A stretch of 17,246 nucleotides of DNA, from contig JADGJH010000155.1 of NCBI GenBank assembly GCA_027596945.1, positions 10,428 through 27,673 of the forward strand, written 5' to 3'. The stretch is from Physocladia obscura (lineage: Eukaryota > Chytridiomycota > Chytridiomycetes > Chytridiales > Chytriomycetaceae). Position numbers and translations under genes: made by a program. Positions 1-9,614 of this stretch are shown piece by piece (positions within the stretch are counted from its first letter, which is position 1; each line of letters opens with the position of its first letter). The notes below the pieces were generated by a model. That model did not search any database and was not told where the DNA came from. It worked only from the letters and a program-made list of their open reading frames with translations.

Positions 1-39
1 ACAGAATGTATATTGATTTACCTGATATTTTTTGAATAG

Positions 40-1666
40 TACCATTTCAAATGACGACATTGACGAAATTTTGAAGCGTGGGGAAACAAAAACACAAGAA
101 CTTGATCAGAAATATAAAAACATGGGTCTTGATGATGTTCAAAACTTTATGTCTGATGGAGGTAGCGTTTATCAATGGGAAGGAGCAGATTTTAGAGAGG
201 TTTGATTTGAAATGTTCATCAAATTTTGATGAAAACTAATTCTTCTTTATCAGAAAAAAGAAGAAGGGTCTGGTGGCTTCAGTTGGATTCAACCAGCCAA
301 ACGTGAAAAGCGTGGTAAATGTAAGTTGGACCATACCTGTACATTGTGGTTGTTGAAATAGATTTCAGTTGGAACATATGCTGTTGACGATTACTATCGT
401 AAGGCTCTGAGCTCTGGTCAAAAGCCTGCTCCGCGCGCTGTTCGTGCTCCTAAAATGATGACATTGTAGGTCAATTTTGCTGAAGATATTCTTTAGTAGA
501 CTCTCGACTTACCAATCACCCATCAGGAACGACTTTCAATTTTACACTCCGGAACTTGTGGAACTCCTTGAAAAGGAGTCGTATTACAAGTTGAAGGAAG
601 CTGGCCATCAGTTTGTAAAACGGCCTTTGAATCCTGCGACACCTGAAATTGATGATGAAGCTTTGGAGCGTGAAAGAGAAGAAGAGCAGGCCAAGATTGA
701 CTCTGGTTCGTTTTACTCTCTTGGATTTATTTGTATTTTTTCTAACTTTCTCCTTTCGCATGTCATTTTCTCCACATTAGCGGAGCCTTTGACTGAGGAA
801 GAGGTACAGGAAAAAGCAGAACTATTGAAGAATGTGAGTTGTAAACAGTTTCATTTTTATCGCAATAAATCAAAATTCATATATCTTCAATAGTCGTTTG
901 ATAATTGGTCAAAGAAAGATTTTATGAGTTTTATTAGATCTAATGAGAAGTATGGGCGGTAAGTTTTGGCTATTTCCCTTGATTTTCCCTGATTTATTAA
1001 TTTTTATTTATCTCAGTGAGAACCTTGATTCTATTTCACACGATATTGAAGGGAAAACCTCAGAAGAAGTTGTTGCTTACGCGGAAACGTTTTGGTTACG
1101 GTACAAGGAACTGCATGAATGGGAGAAATACCTTGTAATGATTGAGCGCGGCGAGACAAAGATTTCAACCCAACAAAAAACGCAAGAACTTCTCACAAGT
1201 CGAATTGCCAATCTAAAGATGCCATTACAACAGCTTCGATTAAACTATGGACAAGCAAAGGGAAAGAATTACACGGAAGAAGAAGATCGTTTTATGGTTT
1301 GCTATTTTCATTTTGTTTATTAGCACCTACAATCTTGAAAATTATAGCTTGTCTGCTTGGAAAAATACGGATACGCAACAGATGATGTTTATGATCGCAT
1401 AAAGGAAGATATTAAACAGTCACCGTTGTTCCGATTCGATTGGTTTATCAAATCAAGAACTGCCGCCGTGAGTAATTCTAGACTCAAAAATTTTCTGCTT
1501 AATATTTCATTACCAGGAATTAAGTAGGAGGTGCACACAATTAATTGGAATTTTACAAAAGGAAGAGGAGGCTGAGGGAGCAGAAAAGAAACGGCCTGCA
1601 GTTCCCGAAGAAACAGATGAGAGTGTAAGAGGCGAGCCAAGTAAACGTGGCCGAAAAAAGAAGTGA
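40..1666 (+). CDS. ISWI-type chromatin-remodelling ATPase, C-terminal part (5' end outside window)
   Basis: C-terminal 389 residues of an ISWI/SNF2-family nucleosome-sliding ATPase; the helicase domain lies upstream of the window. Nine exons join in frame: 40-199, 254-320, 369-465, 527-705, 781-833, 894-958, 1017-1296, 1348-1467, 1517-1666, with GT-AG introns of 48-75 nt; 40 is an acceptor (TAG at 37-39). Family landmarks read in order: the acidic DDIDEIL block and GLDDVQNF after the ATPase; WIQPAKRE and YAVDDYYR (HAND); DFQFYTPELVELLEKE; NWSKKDF...NEKYGR (SANT); a spacer helix; then YTEEEDRFM, FRFDWFIKSRTA and LSRRC (SLIDE). The protein ends in a basic Lys/Arg tail. These match ISWI (SNF2H, Isw1/Isw2) closely, and joined exons restore motifs that each intron interrupts. 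SANT-SLIDE contacts linker DNA and the H4 tail region to space nucleosomes. It converges with the GT71 gene. Which ISWI paralogue it is cannot be told from this part. Confidence 0.93.
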
Positions 1667-2147
1667 CTCACAATTTGGAATTGCATTGTTACGATGTTGT
1701 CCACGTTTTATTATTTTTGTGATGATTTTTGGATTAAATAAGCGTGTTTACACTATTTTCGCAATTTCAAAATGATACAAGTTAGGTATTTAAAGTGTAC
1801 TTCAGGGCACATTTGGTCTCAAGAATATTTTGAACGATTTGAATGCACAGCTCCTTTTTATTCTGGTAGGGGAATTTGTTTGAACGGGTGATTTTGGATG
1901 ATAGCGAAAATTTATGTTTTATTCAGCGATCTCGTGCCTCTGTATGGCAGCATGGCAAAGAATGGAACGTGACTAGAAGTGTGTGAGCGGCACTATTTTG
2001 TTTGCCTTAACTTGTTCCATTATAAGTTCACCTTACAACAGATTTCACTTTTCGCATCGAAAATTTCACAAACATTGCGATTCCAATTTATAAAAAAAAC
2101 CCATGAAACAGCTAATTCTAAAAAAGAATAGTAAAAGATAAAAAAAT
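1667..2147. other. Convergent intergenic spacer
   Basis: About 480 bp between the two converging stop codons. It must hold both 3' UTRs. I see no open frame with coding character, no RNA gene and no repeat in it; AT-rich runs occur towards 2090-2147. Confidence 0.6.
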
Positions 2148-4372
2148 TCAAAACTTGACACCATAATTTTTCTCAAAATAAGCAGGCCATCCATTCTCTT
2201 TCAGATCCTTGTACAGTTGAACAAATGCAGCACCAGAATCCTTCTCCTTCTGCGTAAGTAGCACAATCTCCCGGTCAGGATACCGTGGCCCCAAACAAAA
2301 CGGCGTTGTTTCCGTTTCCCACTCCCACTCAATCTTATCCGCGTCAGTGTCAAAAGCGGCATACTCGAACCGCATGAATCCAGAATCTTTATGGTGGTGT
2401 TTGTTGGCAAGCACGCCGCCATTCCACCAAAGCGGGCGCTGGAATTCGTCAGTGTGGAAAAGTCCACCACACACGTTCCCTTTTTCATTCTTATACCCGA
2501 CTGTTCCGCCAAAAGTTGGAGTGAATTTGTAGGGAACGCGAGCCATATCGAATGACATCCAGAAAGTCTCCTTGTCACCATGCATGTTTTTGTAGTTTTC
2601 TGCAACGTATGAAAATTAGTATACAATGTATGATATGGTACACACCTTCTTGTTCTGGCTTTAAGTTCATTTGGCAAACCATCAAAAGTGCATGGAGAAT
2701 TCCTGTTCGGCCCTTATCCATTACAACAACACCAGATTCCATCTCATGATGTGTTAGTCCATTTAAATATCTACATCAAATTAAATATAAAACCAAAAAT
2801 AAGAAATTTTTTTCTTTTTCTTTTTTTCCTGCTCACTACGCACATATGCCTCACATCCTTTATTTTGTTATTCTTACCTGAGAGATTTCGCATATTTCGA
2901 CATGACTGGATTAATCCCATGGAACCATGTCGCCGGATCATTCTTGAATAGACTTCGATCATGATAAAAAATCTGCCCAAACTGTTTATAGATGACGCTT
3001 TCGCGCAGCATGAATTCCGGGTCCTGAAAGAACAGCGCATCAGCATCCATGAAAATCACGTGTCGGAAGCTGGACGCCAGAATGGAAAAGGGCTTGATGG
3101 CCCATCCGCCAATATTCGGCGTGTTGAATGTTTCAAGCACGTCAACGGTTTTTACATTTGGCATTGAATTGAATGCTTTGCGCATGTCTTTCGTCAAGTC
3201 ATTTTCACCCATATATTGGATTTCGATTGGTAACGTGCAATTTAGAACTCTTCGGAGAGTGATTATTGCATGCACAGCCAGTTCGAAATGCCATTTGCCT
3301 GTCGTGATTACAATACCTGGTTGGTATATTTTGTTAACTTGCGTTTCTGGGAATGATTTTTTTTGCTAATAATTTTATGCGCCTCGCTTGTTTTTTTCGC
3401 TCCAACTAACCCAAATCATCAGATTTCGAAGAAGCCGAAGCAACTTTTTTCGCAGAAAATGAATCATGAAGACTCCTTATTGAAGAAAATTTTGGTTTAA
3501 TCCAAGAAAACACAAGATTCGTGATGCCATTAACAACAGCGTGTAAATCACGAGTGAGAGCGTCAGTAGCATCGGCGGCGCTCGTTTTGTGATCGGAGGC
3601 CGAGAGAGCAAGAAGAGGGATGAGGGAAGGCTTTTCGTAGAGGAGAGAGTACGCAATCAAGTTTGCGCGAACGCGACGGGCGAGTTGGTGAATGTCGGCG
3701 CGGTCGTATTCGAGCGAGTGGACTTTGAGGGCGTATTGGTGGATGCGGTTCCAAGTGGAGCGCACGTTGAGAGGCGCGTCAAGCGAGAGCAGGGAGCCAC
3801 CAAACACGCCGAACGGAGAGCTGTTATATTTGATAATATTGGTGTTTGATGGAAAGGTGGGAGTAGGATTAACGAAACTTGTCGACTGTTGCGCCTTCTT
3901 CGTCGTTGAGAAAGTCAAGGAAACGGGCGTGCATCAGGTCAATATTTGATTCGAGGTCGGCCAGGGGAATGTTCTTTTTGGGCAGCTTGTAGCCGTTGGA
4001 GGAGCTGTTGTTGGAGCTGTTGCTGTTGCTGTTGTTGCTTGTAGGTTGTTGTTGTTGTTGTTGTTGTTGTTGCTTGTTGGGAACGACAGCTGAGTCGTCG
4101 TTGTCGTGGAATCGGACAGGCGGCTTGTTAATGTCCTTGTTCTTTGTGTCTGGATGTGCTTGCGCGTGCGATTGCGCTTGAGCTTGGCTGTCGTGCGCCT
4201 GCTTAATCTTTGCCTGCAGAAGATCCTGTGCCTCTTTGTTTGGCTTCACATTGTTGTTTACGGCGGGCGGTGCTGCGTACGCATCGTTGCTGGCCTGCAA
4301 TCGCACGAGTGCAACGCACAAAACACACAACGCAAGAAGCACGGCCGTCTGCAGCCTCCACCGTCCAGCCAT
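2148..4372 (-). CDS. MNN1-family (GT71) alpha-mannosyltransferase, type II Golgi membrane protein
   Basis: Likely transfers alpha-linked mannose from GDP-mannose onto glycoprotein or cell-wall glycans in the Golgi. Exons on the minus strand: 4372-3879, 3820-3411, 3316-2878, 2770-2646, 2599-2148; introns of 46-107 nt, all codon phases agree, giving 639 aa. The start is the ATG at 4372, followed by a basic stretch and one hydrophobic anchor at about residues 8-26. Next comes a low-complexity stem (Gln/Asn/Ser-rich, nine consecutive Gln). The catalytic part begins with GIVITTGKWHF near residue 302. The metal/sugar-nucleotide DxD motif is in IFMDADALFFQDPEF (Asp392-Asp394). Further GT71 landmarks are HEMESGVVVMDK, HGDKETFWM and GG-containing segments near the C-terminus. 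Intron removal restores family motifs (for example the N-Y-K-N...HGDKETFW junction). Acceptor and linkage specificity cannot be read from sequence. Confidence 0.88.
4046..4072 (-). repeat. (CAA)9 microsatellite coding polyglutamine
   Basis: Nine perfect CAA codons on the minus strand (TTG on plus) inside the stem region of the GT71 protein. Neighbouring triplets at 4008-4035 are also TTG/CTG-rich and encode Asn/Ser runs. Such a pure triplet run is likely to vary in length between strains without touching the catalytic domain. Confidence 0.9.
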
Positions 4373-4695
4373 TCTTTGTTCCTGAACAAAAATTATTTAC
4401 TAGACAGCACAGCCACTGCCCGCAAGGTGGCTCGAAAAGAAGTGCACGACAATAACAGTGCTGGCGAACTTGTTGTTTACTCGCCAGGTTTAATGGAAAC
4501 TAAGCACTATGTCGAAGCTGATACAAAGCCTGACTAAAAACACACAAGCCAGTAAAAATAGCGCAAATTAAGGTTAACAAATCAATTTTATTTAAACTTC
4601 CAAAGAATAATATGAAATAAAGTAGTTACATCCGCAACATTAAAAAATTTCTCCGACAATCTTAAACAGTTGAAGAAACTGGTGTTGGCAGGAAT
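4373..4695. other. Upstream region of the GT71 gene
   Basis: About 320 bp between the GT71 start codon and the last exon candidate of the next minus-strand gene. It presumably holds the GT71 promoter and 5' UTR. Open frames crossing it on the plus strand are antisense shadows. I see no distinct motif. Confidence 0.4.
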
Positions 4696-5780
4696 CTAAT
4701 CAATGAGGAAGGGGGAACAACATCAAATGGCAGCGCATAAGGTTCAAAAACTATGTCGCCATTAATCAGTTTACGTTGTCCATCGTGGGATATCAATCTT
4801 AACGGGAATATATGTGACACTCAAGAAAAAAAATTTTTTTTGATCTAAATAATCTAAAATAGATTTATCTTCGGAGGCGGTTATTTTCATTCATTGTTTT
4901 CGATATTAGCTGACCAAGCTGTTTGTTGTGCCTGTAACTTTGTGGATTGAATCTCTTGGTGACACGTTTCGCCAATGCCAGCCGAAATCAAAAATTTTGT
5001 GGGGTTAAAAAAGTTTGACAAATATGGCACAGCAGAGTATGTAACGCATAAAAAGCCAACGGTGCCACATTTGGTTGATTCGCCGAATGCAAATAAAAAA
5101 ACGCGTATGAATGAAGTACTGAGGTGAATTGCGCGAAAAAATGTAGTAAATTGAATACAGATTGAAAAAAGATTAGGTTTAGGCGTTCCGTACCACGAAT
5201 TCAATGGTCGCTTTGCTTTTTTTCTTACCGATACTTTGACTGGAAAGAGTTTCGGTTGCGCAAGCCTTGTCATTGGCGACCGAAACACTCGAAATCACAA
5301 GAATCAAATACATGCGTGAGCTTGGATTTGACACCGATGGCTGAAACAGCACAAATACGGCTAGCTTATTATCGGGATCTGTTTTAAAAATAAACACGCA
5401 TCGTCTCTGAACAGTGTTGTGTCTTGAGAGCCAACATATGATCGGGTTATTTTAGATCTTAATAAAATTGAGTTTCCAAGGAATCAACTCTGCAAAGAGG
5501 CTTAGTAACATAACCACTCCCCGGACGCTACAAACAGCCCATAAGAAATTGAAGTGAATGCACATGGAGCATCATCAGTGGTGCGAGTTTTTCATAGTCG
5601 TTAATCATCACAAAAACAGAGATGACTGAAGTATAAAAATAAGTCAATTACAAAACTTCCGCTGAGAATACTTTCGAAACCCAATTTCACAATCAATATC
5701 GTTTTCACTGCAAAATCAAGCATTTTATTTCCATCTCGAGTTTCACTGCAGCTTCTCCTGAATTCCAGCAGGAAGCACAT
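4696..5780 (-). CDS. Probable multi-spanning membrane protein, exon structure unresolved
   Basis: I do not recognise the family. Several minus-strand segments look coding and hydrophobic. A phase-consistent model starts at ATG 5780: 5780-5681, 5625-5532, 5457-5396, 5340-5287, then 5239 to the TGA at 4887 (about 220 aa). Intron 1 (5680-5626, GTTTCG...TTCAG) joins two helices, KTILIVKLVISVF and APLMMLHVHSLQFLMG; intron 2 contains a TACTAA branch-like element. Later hydrophobic stretches include NLFSICIQFTTFF, FIRVFLFAFG and VGFLCVTYSAVPYL, suggesting a polytopic, possibly 7TM, protein. Alternatives compete: another frame at 5397-5229 encodes MYLILVISSVSVA and ends at a stronger GTAAGA donor with an acceptor near 5117, and a coding-looking terminal stretch at 4819-4696 (containing GDIVFEPYALPFD) may be the true last exon. 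The existence of a gene is more certain than any model. Decay into a pseudogene is possible. Confidence 0.38.
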
Positions 5781-5891
5781 TTACTAATTTTTTTCATTGA
5801 TCATCCGCAAACGGAGAGGAGCAGACGCAAAGTATTCTTTTTTATTTATATTTTTACTTTTTATATTTTATTTTAATATCATTAAAATTAA
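5781..5891. promoter_or_regulatory. Short divergent intergenic region, possible shared promoter
   Basis: Only about 110 bp separate the proposed start of the minus-strand membrane gene (5780) from the plus-strand methyltransferase ATG (5892). It is very T/A-rich at 5835-5890. If both starts are right, the two genes share a bidirectional promoter; no specific factor site is evident. Confidence 0.3.
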
Positions 5892-6669
5892 ATGCAAGAA
5901 GAAGGAGTCGAAGATAACACACAATTTGCATCTCAAGAATATTGGGACACTCGATACAAAAAGTAAGCCTTATTTCGTAGCTGAGCAGGAAAACTAACGT
6001 CATTTAAAAACTTATCAGAGAAGCCGAGAGTCAATTGGAACCAGAAACATTCGAATGGGTTAAAGGCTGGCCGTTTTATTCGGCAGTAATCACGCCGCTG
6101 ATTCCGTCGGCACACTCGTCGATTTTACATTTGGGTTGCGGAAATAGCCGATTCGCTATTGATATGTTTGAACAGGCCGGATTCACCAACCACACGAATC
6201 TTGACTATAGTCCCGCAGTTATCGAAATGATGCGCAGAAAGTTTGCTGTATTCGAAAGTGTAAAATGGATAGTTGGTGATATTTTCGAACTGGACAAGGC
6301 AGTTTCTGGCGAAACTTTTGATGTTGTTTTTGACAAGGGAACATTGGATGCGTTTTTGACTGGTTTTAGAATTGATTTTTCCGCTGAGTATTCCAGTTGA
6401 CATAGATGTTTTTTTCTATTTTTTTGTACTCAACAGGATTTCCAGATGATGACCCATGGGATCCTTCGCCTGAATGCCTCAGTCTCGTAAAGCGGTATAT
6501 GGAGCAGGTCCATTCAGTAGTCAAGCCGAGTGGTGTGTTTGTTCATATTACGTGGGCGCAGCCGCATTTTCGAAAGTCGCTTGTACAAATAACTGGAATG
6601 GAAGTGAACGTAAAGAAAGTTGGAACCGACTGGGAGTATTTTGTATACGTGTGTCACAAAAGAGAATAA
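5892..6669 (+). CDS. eEF1A lysine methyltransferase 4-like (EEF1AKMT4/ECE2-type, class I SAM methyltransferase)
   Basis: Exons 5892-5962, 6019-6362, 6437-6669 (introns 56 and 74 nt) give 215 aa, about the usual size of this family. The N-terminus has the typical EYWDTRY block. The SAM-binding fold shows motif I as ILHLGCGNS (about residues 59-67), an acidic residue ending strand 2 in NLDYS (Asp86), GDIFELD as the adenine-contact loop, and the family hallmark FDVVFDKGTLDAFL (about 124-137). After the second intron come DPW, the HSVVKPSGVFVHITWAQPHFRK stretch and the C-terminal strand. The same series (YWD, LGCGNS, DYS, KGTLDAL, PHFR) occurs in human EEF1AKMT4, which methylates Lys36 of elongation factor 1A; the wider METTL13/CSKMT group is the alternative. 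A cytosolic role in translation-factor methylation is inferred. AATAAA overlaps the stop codon (6665-6670). Confidence 0.85.
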
Positions 6670-6915
6670 AAATTCCAATAACGTGACACACTTTAAATGT
6701 TAAGGTTCAACACAGGTGATTGAGCTGTGGTGAAGCAGAAATAGTGGAATAGTGGCTGAACCACAATCAATTTCCACAATTTTATTGTCGGACTTTCGAA
6801 AACGAACAAAAGAGGTGGATGAACAAAAAAAAAAAAGGAAAAAACAAAATAAAACCAATTCAGAGTTGACGTGGAACTGAAAAAAATACCTGCGCAAAAA
6901 AAATATTTAGTAACG

Positions 6916-8168
6916 ATGAACAGTGCTGCAACAACTTCAACAACCAGCTTGCACCCGTTCCCAAATCAATGCACAACAACCAACAAACGCCTCAAGTCGT
7001 GCGAAGGATGCCGATTAAGCAACCGCAAGTGTGACCGAAAGGCTCCATGCAAACGCTGCATTCACCTCAATCTTCCGTGCATTTATTCAAACAACAGGTT
7101 TGCTTTTTTCTTTTGTTTGTTCATATGCACCGAATACGCGACTAATTCAAGGCCACGGAAAAATAATACAGCACACGCAATAAAAAGTACAAGGATCTGA
7201 AAAAGACGCTGAAGGATGGCACCGCGGCGGCGTCGGCATCAGCGTCCACAGCGACATCACCGGACTTGTTTGGAGCGGTGGAGGTGGAGGAGGCTGAGTT
7301 TGTCGGCGGGGAAAAACTTGTGTTCACAAATGGCTGCGCAGTTGCTGCGCCTTCACCGGCATTTCTAACAACTGAAGAAAATATCAACAGCAACAGTAAC
7401 AACAGCACTGCCAACTACAATCTTCCAGCAAATTTTTGGCCAAACTTGTCTTCTCCGGCTGTGGCTGAAGCGCATGCGGTACTTATGTCCGACTTGCAGC
7501 ACTCAGAAAACAACATGTATTTGGATCAAGATAGTCTCGACAGCATCGAAATCGCTGCCCAGATCGAAGAATTTTTAGGCCGTGACAATAGCACCAGTAA
7601 TAACGAACCGTTAGTGCAAGCATCGTCAAACCCATCAGCAATCGCCGATATTGACTTTTCTGACTTCCTGATGAACATTTTTGCAAACTCACCAAGCCAA
7701 CAACAACCACTCCCAGTGGTAGCAGCGGTAACAGTAGCAGCACCAATATTCGACAATCTTGAAGCTTTTCCGATCGATAACGAGCTTGATCCGTTTCAAT
7801 ATTTCAATTCTTTACCGGCTAGCCTTGACCCTCCTACACACAGCAACCCTATTACTCATGGAACTGTCGCCAATAATATACCCATCATTTCCAACGATTC
7901 TGCAGTATCCAATATTGTTTTTACTTTGCCATCCCAATTTAATTTTTCACTTTCATCGGGCTCCAGTAAAGGCAGCCAACAACAAGAGGAATTAAAGCAG
8001 CAGCAACGCTCAAATTCTTCATCGTTATCGTCTTCGTCTTCTTCAACAACTTCATCTTCTCCTTATTCATCGACATCTGATTCCCCATTGCGATTTCCTA
8101 ATCGCGAATCACCTGCATTTCCGATGCTGGAAATCGCAGATGGCACTGACGAGTTTTCTCTTTTTTGA
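6916..8168 (+). CDS. Zn2Cys6 (fungal binuclear zinc cluster) transcription factor
   Basis: Two exons, 6916-7097 and 7172-8168 (intron 7098-7171), encode 392 aa. The start is the first in-frame ATG. Residues 29-55 hold a perfect C-x2-C-x6-C-x5-C-x2-C-x6-C cluster (CEGCRLSNRKC...CKRC...C), preceded by a basic K-R-L-K and followed across the intron by a Lys-rich segment (RNKKYKDLKKTLK) that may be the linker/dimerisation helix. The acceptor at 7171 was chosen because the earlier AG at 7151 leads to a stop. The rest is low-complexity, rich in Ser, Asn and acidic residues, with DFSDFLMNIF and DELDPFQYF patches that resemble acidic activation segments, and a Ser run near 8015-8060. I see no fungal-specific middle homology domain, so this is a short cluster protein. 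Target genes are unknown. A candidate poly(A) signal lies at 8244-8249. Confidence 0.85.
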
Positions 8169-8410
8169 TATCTAGCCGGTTAAAATCATGTTTATTTTTT
8201 CTTCTTTTTTATTTTCGAATCTTTCTTTGACTACTTTTTAAAAAATAAAAATATTGTTGTAAACTGATTCACCTTTTCCCTCATTTTGAAAACTAAAAAC
8301 GAGCTTAGTGTCACATAATATTCCAATCTTCGTCATTGTGATTTTATCTTAAAAAAAATAAAAACGCTGCAAATAAACAAAAAAACAAAGACTTCGAAAC
8401 TCAGCAAAGC
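8169..8410. other. Intergenic, 3' UTR of the zinc-cluster gene
   Basis: AT-rich spacer with AATAAA at 8244-8249, 76 nt after the stop codon. Nothing else is recognisable before the decayed small-gene copy. Confidence 0.5.
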
Positions 8411-8574
8411 GTGCTTACCAACTGAAAGATAAAATCCATCAACATCGAAAAGAGCCAAGTTGTTGTTGCCCAAAACTTCAATCAAGGTTTCACTGTTCCT
8501 ATCAAAAGCGTTATTCGCTGGGTTTCAACAACTGTTTTCGTTCTGACAGCAATTAACGTGACCGTCATCTTTGA
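8411..8574 (+). pseudogene. Decayed third copy of the NRHL small-protein gene
   Basis: The stretch 8451-8574 aligns by eye with the 3' halves of the intact copies. One frame reads WVSTTVFVLTAINV, matching ISSPIFVSTAINV and VSSTVFTPITMNL; then a 4-base loss relative to the downstream copy (GTGTTCAACCGTCAT against GTGACCGTCAT) shifts the frame, so the terminal Arg-His-Leu-stop codons (8563-8574) survive out of frame. There is no in-frame ATG. A remnant of the upstream element (GTGCTTACC at 8411, ATAAAA at 8429) sits about 95 bp closer to the stop than in the intact genes, which suggests the 5' coding part is deleted. AATAAA follows at 8639-8644. An undetected intron could rescue it, but I see none. 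Confidence 0.5.
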
Positions 8575-8850
8575 TAAGTTTTGTTCGTTTTTAATTTTTA
8601 ATTTTCTCTTTGTTTCTTTTGCTTATACGCGAATCATCAATAAATATATACACGTATTTTTATGCCAAGTTTTTATTTACATTCAATTTTTTTGAACTTG
8701 CATCAATAATTCCCATTCTTTTGACAATTATTTTTTTCATATACATTTATTTTGTTCGTTCAGTTTTTGCAGTTATTATAATTTGATATTGAACAATTTG
8801 GAACGGATCGGAACACAGTTCCTTTCTGGAAATTTCTTGACTTCAAAAAA
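8575..8850. other. Intergenic between decayed and first intact small gene
   Basis: AT-rich DNA of about 275 bp with long T runs and a candidate poly(A) signal at 8639-8644. No open frame or repeat of note. The part next to 8850 is the presumed promoter of the following small gene. Confidence 0.4.
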
Positions 8851-8880
8851 AACAAGGGTTAGTGCTTAAACCATAAAAGG
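8851..8880 (+). promoter_or_regulatory. Upstream element shared with the second small gene
   Basis: AAGGGTTA, then GCTTAAACCATAAAA, ends about 40 nt before the ATG at 8917. The same order (AAGGGTTA, GCTAAGCCATAAAA) precedes the related gene at 9615. The CATAAAA part could serve as a TATA-like box and the rest as a factor site. Function is inferred from conservation in position and order only. Confidence 0.45.
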
Positions 8881-8916
8881 CAAATTGAGAAGAAACAAAT
8901 CCTAATCTCAAGAATA

Positions 8917-9120
8917 ATGCCAGCACTCAACCAAACCCAGCTTTCCAACACGAAAGTGGAACCTGCTAAGACCCAAAAGGACCAAGTTGCTGTGGGAAAC
9001 GCTGAACCTGCTTCAACCATTTCCGCCGCTGCTTCAACGGCATCAGTCAAGAGCACCAACCGGGTCTCAAGTACTGTTTTTACTCCGATAACGATGAACT
9101 TGTACAACCGCCACCTCTGA
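8917..9120 (+). CDS. Small protein of unknown function, NRHL family copy 1
   Basis: Intronless, 67 aa. No family recognised. It has no signal peptide, membrane segment or cysteine. The N-terminal two thirds are Ala/Ser/Thr/Gln-rich and probably disordered; the C-terminal end is STVFTPITMNLYNRHL. It is paralogous to the gene at 9615: shared Met-Pro start, a Lys-Val-Glu near residue 13, SAA...S.KS in the middle, and a C-terminus differing by conservative changes (Tyr/Phe, Leu/Val). In the last codons the differences fall at third positions (CGC/CGT, CAC/CAT), which supports this strand and frame over the longer antisense open frame at 8859-9197. AATAAA lies at 9214-9219, 94 nt past the stop. 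A C-terminal peptide, a precursor or a structured terminal motif are all possible. Confidence 0.6.
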   Translation: MPALNQTQLSNTKVEPAKTQKDQVAVGNAEPASTISAAASTASVKSTNRVSSTVFTPITMNLYNRHL

Positions 9121-9540
9121 TTCACTGGATGCCAATATGAACGGAGCACCTTGCATTTAATTCTGTCGTTATTCTCATCCCTTTTCAACACGAACACATA
9201 AAAATGCTTATGAAATAAATTTACATATAATTTACATTATTTTTTACGAAGCTTTTCTCTTTAACATTGGTATTGTTGCTGGCACAAAGAAGTAACCAAT
9301 CACGCATAATTACAAATAGCCTTTCACCTTTTCAAAAAGCAGGCTCCAAAATCTCAAAAAATCGTGAAAATCTCATCTGTTTCCAGTTTGATTTTTTATA
9401 TACGTTTTTTTACGTAAGCTTTTGAAGCATTACCTGGCAACCAGAGCGGAATTCAAAAACCCTTTCCGGATAAAGGTTCAATTTTCCATTTGTTTTCAGC
9501 TGATGACAGTTCGATTTTCGGCTGTATACATAGCAAAAAA

Positions 9541-9570
9541 ATAAGGGTTATTTCGCTAAGCCATAAAAAA
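9541..9570 (+). promoter_or_regulatory. Upstream element, second occurrence
   Basis: ATAAGGGTTATTTCGCTAAG followed by CCATAAAA, about 45 nt before the ATG at 9615. It shares AAGGGTTA, GCTNA and CCATAAAA in the same order and similar spacing with 8851-8880, while flanking sequence is dissimilar. Confidence 0.45.
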
Positions 9571-9614
9571 GGGCTCCATCAATATTTATTGATAACAAAA
9601 AAATTAAGAACAAA

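Noticed and set aside
8..39. A 32-nt intron at the left edge that would extend the ISWI exon to position 1
   Set aside because: It is shorter than every other intron in the window and the joined codons do not match the family; 1-39 is more likely all intron.
3589..4537. Long plus-strand open frames across the mannosyltransferase
   Set aside because: They are antisense to well-supported minus-strand exons and consist of low-complexity reverse translations (Leu/Cys runs opposite poly-Gln).
8859..9197. 112-codon open frame antisense to the first small gene
   Set aside because: The paralogue comparison supports the plus frame: conserved start, stop and C-terminus with third-position changes. 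The antisense frames of the two copies do not match each other.
9425..9495. tRNA-like GGTTCAA stretch
   Set aside because: No acceptor-stem pairing or anticodon arm could be drawn around it.
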